Shown here: positions 7,267-9,888 of the stretch, one piece after another
Layout of the letters: each line of letters starts with the position of its first letter
Position numbering within the stretch: the stretch's first letter is position 1
Origin: an uncultured Clostridia bacterium
GTDB lineage: Bacteria; Bacillota; Clostridia; Christensenellales; CAG-138
Direction: 5' to 3'
Assembly (NCBI GenBank): GCA_937894955.1
Contig: CALAXO010000008.1
Location: 1 to 9,888 of the forward strand
DNA: 9,888 bases
Position numbers and translations under genes: made by a program
The notes under the pieces: generated by a model
What the model was told of the DNA's origin: nothing
What the model saw: only the letters and a program-made list of their open reading frames with translations
Database searches by the model: none

Positions 7267-7286
7267 TTATTTTTCGTTCCTTTCTG

Positions 7287-7299
7287 TCCCGCAGCGGGA
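7287..7299 (-). promoter_or_regulatory. Short hairpin next to the pgi ribosome binding site
   Basis: TCCCGC and GCGGGA are inverted copies around a single A (plus strand). On the mRNA this gives a small G+C-rich hairpin ending 3 nt before AAAGGA (7278-7283). It could modulate ribosome access, though a stem this short can occur by chance. Confidence 0.3.
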
Positions 7300-7351
7300 T
7301 TTGTTCGGCCGAATTCCGCCGCCGTAAAACCGTATTCAATTCATTGAAAGC

Positions 7352-7378
7352 GGTATATTCAACCAATCATATTATACC
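7352..7378. repeat. Inverted repeat spanning the pgi -10 element and predicted start
   Basis: GGTATA (7352-7357) and TATACC (7373-7378) are exact inverted copies with 15 nt between them. One arm overlaps the -10 hexamer and the centre (7365) falls on the predicted transcription start. The arrangement suits a repressor operator, but the arms are short and A+T-rich, so chance remains possible. Confidence 0.3.
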
Positions 7379-7391
7379 ACATGTTCACGCC
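7371..7391 (-). promoter_or_regulatory. Extended -10 promoter for pgi
   Basis: The minus strand reads TGGTATAAT: a perfect -10 hexamer TATAAT (7371-7376) with an extended TGn motif directly upstream. The -35 region is weak; TGAGCA at 18-nt spacing matches TTGACA in three of six positions, as expected where an extended -10 compensates. Transcription would begin near 7364, giving a 5' leader of about 98 nt. This sigma-A-type site is the best promoter in the window. Confidence 0.65.
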
Positions 7392-7486
7392 GTTTGCTCA
7401 TGTTTTTTTCGGAACGAAATTGCGGAAATCCGTGCATATCCGAATGCCGCCTGCCGTCCGCTCCGTTTTGAAACATTTTATATCTG

Positions 7487-8224
7487 TCAAATCAAATCAA
7501 AATATTCTTTGATAACGTTCACAAGCGCATCGGCTTCCGCAGGTGAATAGCGCGGTGAAACGGCAAGTGAAGCAAAATCATATTCGTCCGATGTCGAAAA
7601 CTCGCTGTAATCATCAAAAACCTTGAAGTCAACTCTCGGTTCAATGCCGTTCTTTGCTTCAAAAAGTTTCGAAACAAAGCTTGAAAGCCGAATGAATTCA
7701 TATTCGCCGCAGCTGAGCGGACTTTCATTTTCACAGCGGAATGCAAATTGCGGAATGTCCGGGCGCGACTTTGGGTTTCTAACATTTTCAAGGCTTGAAA
7801 TCCATCGAAATGCAAGTGCAAACAGAAGGTAATTTGCTTCATCAAGTTGCCTCATTTTGTGATAGCGTTTGATGTCCGCTCTTTCCGCAGGGCTGATGGG
7901 CAGCACGGAATTCAGCACAAAGCCGGGTCCGGGTCTGCCTATGCCGAGATCGCTGTGCGCATCGATATGCGTAACCTCAAACGGCACGGAAAGCTGCCCG
8001 GCCGCAATCAATTCCTGCCAGAATTGCAGCGCGCCGTCATGCGTTTCAAAAACCCTTCCCGGAATCTTTCTTTTCGTATTCAGTCCGCAGTTTTTTTCCA
8101 AAAACTCCCTTACTTTCTCCGCCTGCCACGGTTCATGCCCGGCAGCATCGGGCCGCATGCCGACCGGTGCAGGTTCGCAGCAGTCCGCAAGGAAAAAATC
8201 AAGATCAATGTCAAGCACTCTCAT
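7487..8224 (-). CDS. UPF0489 / peptide-arginase-like metallohydrolase
   Basis: The 245-residue protein matches my knowledge of the UPF0489 family, which has an arginase-like fold; a few members are peptide arginases that convert arginine to ornithine in ribosomal peptide products. Metal-binding candidates are DIDLDFF (5-11), with three alternating Asp; His62 in ETHDGALQFW (60-69); and HIDAHSDLG (86-94), which matches the arginase DxHxD motif with D88, H90 and D92. Near the C-terminus, SPRYSPAEAD (223-232) is another family-like stretch. The DxDxD motif lies before DxHxD, the reverse of classical arginases. GGGAG (8233-8237) lies 8 nt before the ATG and fixes the start. Upstream is a structured spacer and a solute-binding protein gene; downstream is the pgi promoter. 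No radical SAM gene, precursor peptide or peptidase is visible, so a peptide-modifying role is not supported by context. No signal peptide is seen; it should be cytoplasmic. Confidence 0.7.
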   Translation of the reverse strand: MRVLDIDLDFFLADCCEPAPVGMRPDAAGHEPWQAEKVREFLEKNCGLNTKRKIPGRVFETHDGALQFWQELIAAGQLSVPFEVTHIDAHSDLGIGRPGPGFVLNSVLPISPAERADIKRYHKMRQLDEANYLLFALAFRWISSLENVRNPKSRPDIPQFAFRCENESPLSCGEYEFIRLSSFVSKLFEAKNGIEPRVDFKVFDDYSEFSTSDEYDFASLAVSPRYSPAEADALVNVIKEYFDLI

Positions 8225-8270
8225 TCGTTTATCTCCCGGTTTCGTTATTGCTCAAAGCTGTATGTTTTTT

Positions 8271-8310
8271 TGCGCATTCGGCCTCGGCACCGTGCTGCGA
8301 TCAATGCGCA
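8271..8310 (-). repeat. 8-bp inverted repeat competing with the larger stem-loop
   Basis: TGCGCATT (8271-8278) and AATGCGCA (8303-8310) are exact inverted copies. The second arm overlaps one arm of the 16-bp stem (8304-8319), so in minus-strand RNA the two pairings exclude each other, as in leader switches. The enclosed 24 nt are G+C-rich and contain CGGTGCCGAGGCCG, which can fold locally. Seven A residues follow on the minus strand, not a U-tract. Confidence 0.4.
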
Positions 8311-8348
8311 AACCCCGCCGTGAACGCTTACAGGCAGGGTTTACGCAT
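8304..8348 (-). ncRNA. 16-bp stem-loop, fully paired only in minus-strand RNA
   Basis: Positions 8304-8319 and 8333-8348 form a 16-bp inverted repeat around a 13-nt loop. The two positions that are not Watson-Crick are A-C mismatches in plus-strand RNA but G-U pairs in minus-strand RNA, the strand that would be transcribed with the neighbouring genes. The stem is flanked by AAA and TTT, but only three T follow the G-rich arm, so it is a poor intrinsic terminator. It may be an attenuator, an mRNA stabiliser or a member of an intergenic repeat family. Confidence 0.5.
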
Positions 8349-8412
8349 AATTATTACTCAGTTGACTGCTGTGCCGTTCGCCTCAGCTTCCTTCATTTGC
8401 CTTGGTTTGCCC

Positions 8413-9408
8413 CTATTTTCCCTTCACAACAGCCTCGGCAAACGAGTTGTCAACGAGTTCACCGAACTCAACTCTCGCCTTCAATTCACCGTTGATGTCA
8501 ATAATATCCTGCAAACGGGTGAAGGCCTCCTCCGTCATGATCGGGTCAGCCATCCATGAATCCGTCTTTCGATAACTGTTTGCAACGATTTTCAGCGTTT
8601 CAACATCCGCATCGGGGAAAAAATTCAGCATCGCTTCCGCCGCCTCTGCATCGGTCGCATCTTTAAGCCAAAGCTGAGCCTTATAAACCGCACGAATAAA
8701 GGATTCAACGAGTTTCGGTTCGTTTTTAATTGTATCCGGCATGGTCATGAAAGTTGTGTACGGCACCTCGCCCGATTCGAGTCCGACGTTTGCAACGATG
8801 TGCCCGCTTCCGCTGCGTTCAAACAGCGTTGCTGTCGGTTCAAAAAGCGTAACATAATCGCCCGTGCCGCCTTCGAATGCCCCGCCCATCAGGTTGAACT
8901 GAATGTTGTTGATAACCTCAACATCCTCCCCGGGCTTCAATCCGTTTTTCAGCAGAACATAGATAAAAGTCATATACGGCATTCCGCCCGCACGCCCCGC
9001 AATGACGGATTTTCCGCGCAAATCCTCCCACGAGAAATCATCCGTTTTTTCTCTCGAGAGCAGGAACGAACCGTCGCGCTTGGTGAGCTGCCCGATTATC
9101 ATCGGGTGGTTTGCGCTGCCCTCGTTCACAACATAAACACCCGTTTCCGGCCCCATCAGTGCAAAATCCGCATCGCCCGATATAAGCGCGGTCATGCTTT
9201 TGTCGCTTCCCCCGCCTGTCACAATTTCAAGATCAATGCCCTCCTCCGCAAAATAACCGCGGCTGACCGCGATATAAAGCGGCGCATAGAACACGGAGCG
9301 CGTAACCTCGTTCAGCGTGATATGCCGCAGTTCGCCCGAACCGCCGCATGCCGCCGCAATCGGAACAAGCAGCGAAAGAACAAGAAAAAGAGCAAGAAAT
9401 TTCTTCAT
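8413..9408 (-). CDS. ABC transporter solute-binding lipoprotein (NMT1/THI5, NitT/TauT-like)
   Basis: The protein is an extracytoplasmic solute receptor for an ABC importer. I place the start at 9408, not at the earlier in-frame ATG at 9453, because GGAGGT (9415-9420) lies 6 nt upstream and the reading then begins with a classic lipoprotein signal: MKK, a hydrophobic stretch, and Cys21 in the lipobox-like AAAC. The mature protein would be lipid-anchored. The 331-residue length fits. Near the N-terminus, the segment with FYAPLYIAVSRGYFAEEGIDLEI is diagnostic of the NMT1/THI5-like and SsuA/TauA group, followed by GDADFALMGPE. Substrate cannot be assigned; relatives bind thiamine pyrimidine precursors, sulfonates, taurine or nitrate. 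No ATPase or permease gene adjoins it: upstream is a phospholipid gene, downstream a UPF0489 gene, so partners must be encoded elsewhere. It ends in TAG at 8413-8415. Confidence 0.88.
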   Translation of the reverse strand: MKKFLALFLVLSLLVPIAAACGGSGELRHITLNEVTRSVFYAPLYIAVSRGYFAEEGIDLEIVTGGGSDKSMTALISGDADFALMGPETGVYVVNEGSANHPMIIGQLTKRDGSFLLSREKTDDFSWEDLRGKSVIAGRAGGMPYMTFIYVLLKNGLKPGEDVEVINNIQFNLMGGAFEGGTGDYVTLFEPTATLFERSGSGHIVANVGLESGEVPYTTFMTMPDTIKNEPKLVESFIRAVYKAQLWLKDATDAEAAEAMLNFFPDADVETLKIVANSYRKTDSWMADPIMTEEAFTRLQDIIDINGELKARVEFGELVDNSFAEAVVKGK

Positions 9409-9414
9409 TTCAAT

Positions 9415-9420
9415 ACCTCC
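9415..9420 (-). promoter_or_regulatory. Strong ribosome binding site deciding the lipoprotein start
   Basis: GGAGGT on the minus strand lies 6 nt before ATG at 9406-9408. It selects the start that gives a clean lipoprotein signal peptide and excludes the 15-residue extension from the ATG at 9451-9453. Confidence 0.85.
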
Positions 9421-9447
9421 AAAGAAAAGCCTTGCTCCATTGATATG

Positions 9448-9477
9448 CCGCAAACGGGTATGCGGTGCCTTTCGGCA
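9448..9477 (-). repeat. Two adjacent hairpins between the phosphatidyltransferase and lipoprotein genes
   Basis: Read on the minus strand, TGCC GAAA GGCA (9466-9477) is a hairpin with a GNRA tetraloop, starting 1 nt after the upstream stop codon. It abuts CCGCA, an 8-nt loop and TGCGG (9448-9465). No U-tract follows. They may protect or separate the messages of the two genes; a riboswitch of known class is not recognised in this 70-bp gap. Confidence 0.4.
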
Positions 9478-9478
9478 A

Positions 9479-9888
9479 TTATTTTTTATTTCTGTTTCTT
9501 ATAAAGGTATTTATCCCATAATGGAAGAAAGAGATCACCGCTGCCGCTATGGCTGCAAAATATGCATAAAGATAAAACGGACATATGCCGAATTCAAGCT
9601 GCAGGAATGTGAGCGTTATTGCGCCGACAAACAGCCCCGTTGCAATCTTTCCGAACCAATCGGCATAAACAACAACATGTTTTGAATAAAGGATTCCGCC
9701 GATAATTATCATTATCGCATCCTTAACAAGGATTATCAGCATTATATAAAGCGGAATGACCCCTTTGAACCGGAAACATGCGAGAACGGCAATCAGCATC
9801 AGCTTGTCTGCCAGCGGGTCGAGAACTTTGCCGGCGTTTGTGATCCAATTGTTGCGCCGCGCAAGCCAACCGTCCAGAATATCCGTTC
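9479..9888 (-). CDS. CDP-alcohol phosphatidyltransferase, 3' part (PgsA-like)
   Basis: The gene enters from the right edge; 135 codons and the TAA stop are visible. The first residues carry the complete CDP-OH-P signature D(x)2DG(x)2AR(x)8G(x)3D(x)3D: DILDGWLAR, then GKVLDPLAD, with all four metal- and nucleotide-binding Asp present (codons within 9803-9883). The frame therefore runs upstream of the ATG at 9797-9799, which is an internal methionine. About four membrane helices follow, and the C-terminus is basic (RNRNKK). The family transfers a phosphatidyl group from CDP-diacylglycerol to an alcohol in the cytoplasmic membrane; glycerol 3-phosphate (PgsA) is most likely in Bacillota. Residues after the motif (KDAIMIIIGG) differ from the usual REL..SGLR stretch of PgsA, so the acceptor is unsure. 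An N-terminal portion of perhaps 50-60 residues lies outside the window. Confidence 0.88.
   Translation of the reverse strand, partial: TDILDGWLARRNNWITNAGKVLDPLADKLMLIAVLACFRFKGVIPLYIMLIILVKDAIMIIIGGILYSKHVVVYADWFGKIATGLFVGAITLTFLQLEFGICPFYLYAYFAAIAAAVISFFHYGINTFIRNRNKK

Larger units (their letters stand above)
8225..8412 (-). other. Structured spacer between the solute-binding protein and UPF0489 genes
   Basis: This 188-bp region has no convincing gene. After the solute-binding protein stop it contains, on the minus strand, a 12-codon frame (8358-8396, starting MKEAEANGT), the large stem-loop at 8304-8348, a competing 8-bp stem, an A-tract (about 8264-8270) and the UPF0489 ribosome site. 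No strong promoter is apparent; AATAAT near 8350 resembles a -10 but has no good -35. The downstream gene may be expressed by read-through under control of these structures. Confidence 0.5.

Noticed and set aside
7401..7410. T-rich run as a terminator of the UPF0489 gene
   Set aside because: The run is T on the plus strand, thus A on the transcribed strand, and no strong stem adjoins it.
9451..9453. Upstream ATG as the start of the solute-binding protein
   Set aside because: It would add 15 residues before MKK and spoil the signal peptide; the strong GGAGGT lies inside that extension.
9797..9799. ATG as the start of the phosphatidyltransferase gene
   Set aside because: The open frame continues to the window edge and encodes the full catalytic signature upstream, so this Met is internal.

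Overview
The window looks like a chromosomal segment of a Bacillota (Firmicutes) bacterium, probably Clostridia. This is inferred from a ClpC-type unfoldase, a RodA-type SEDS protein, a short-form glucose-6-phosphate isomerase, a lipoprotein-type ABC solute-binding protein, and Shine-Dalgarno sites such as GGAGGT and AAAGGA. Class-level placement is a guess. I found no mobile element, CRISPR array, tRNA or rRNA. All seven genes lie on the minus strand and spacers are 12 to 220 bp, so no stretch over 300 bp lacks a gene.

In the direction of transcription (high to low coordinates) the order is: (1) the 3' part of a CDP-alcohol phosphatidyltransferase cut by the window edge (9479-9888); (2) an NMT1/THI5 or NitT/TauT-like solute-binding lipoprotein (8413-9408); (3) a 188-bp spacer whose minus-strand RNA can form a 16-bp stem and a competing 8-bp stem; (4) a UPF0489 / peptide-arginase-like protein (7487-8224); (5) a 220-bp spacer with a good extended -10 promoter; (6) glucose-6-phosphate isomerase (5839-7266); (7) a 119-bp structured spacer; (8) rodA (4511-5719); (9) a 125-bp spacer with a perfect 16-bp tandem duplication and an inverted repeat; (10) a ClpC-like AAA+ unfoldase whose second ATPase ring is degenerate (1830-4385); (11) after 12 bp, a glycerate-2-kinase with an unrecognised 156-residue N-terminal extension (150-1817); (12) an AT-rich 149-bp tail.

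Most genes are housekeeping: phospholipid synthesis, sugar phosphate metabolism, cell-wall elongation and proteostasis. The unusual parts are the ClpC homologue, which keeps its N-domain, first ATPase ring and middle domain but has lost most D2 catalytic and pore signatures; its tight coupling to an N-terminally extended glycerate kinase; the arginase-like UPF0489 protein next to an orphan solute-binding protein; and several structured minus-strand leaders. None by itself proves a new system. The ClpC/glycerate-kinase pair and the 8271-8348 RNA element are the most worth following up.
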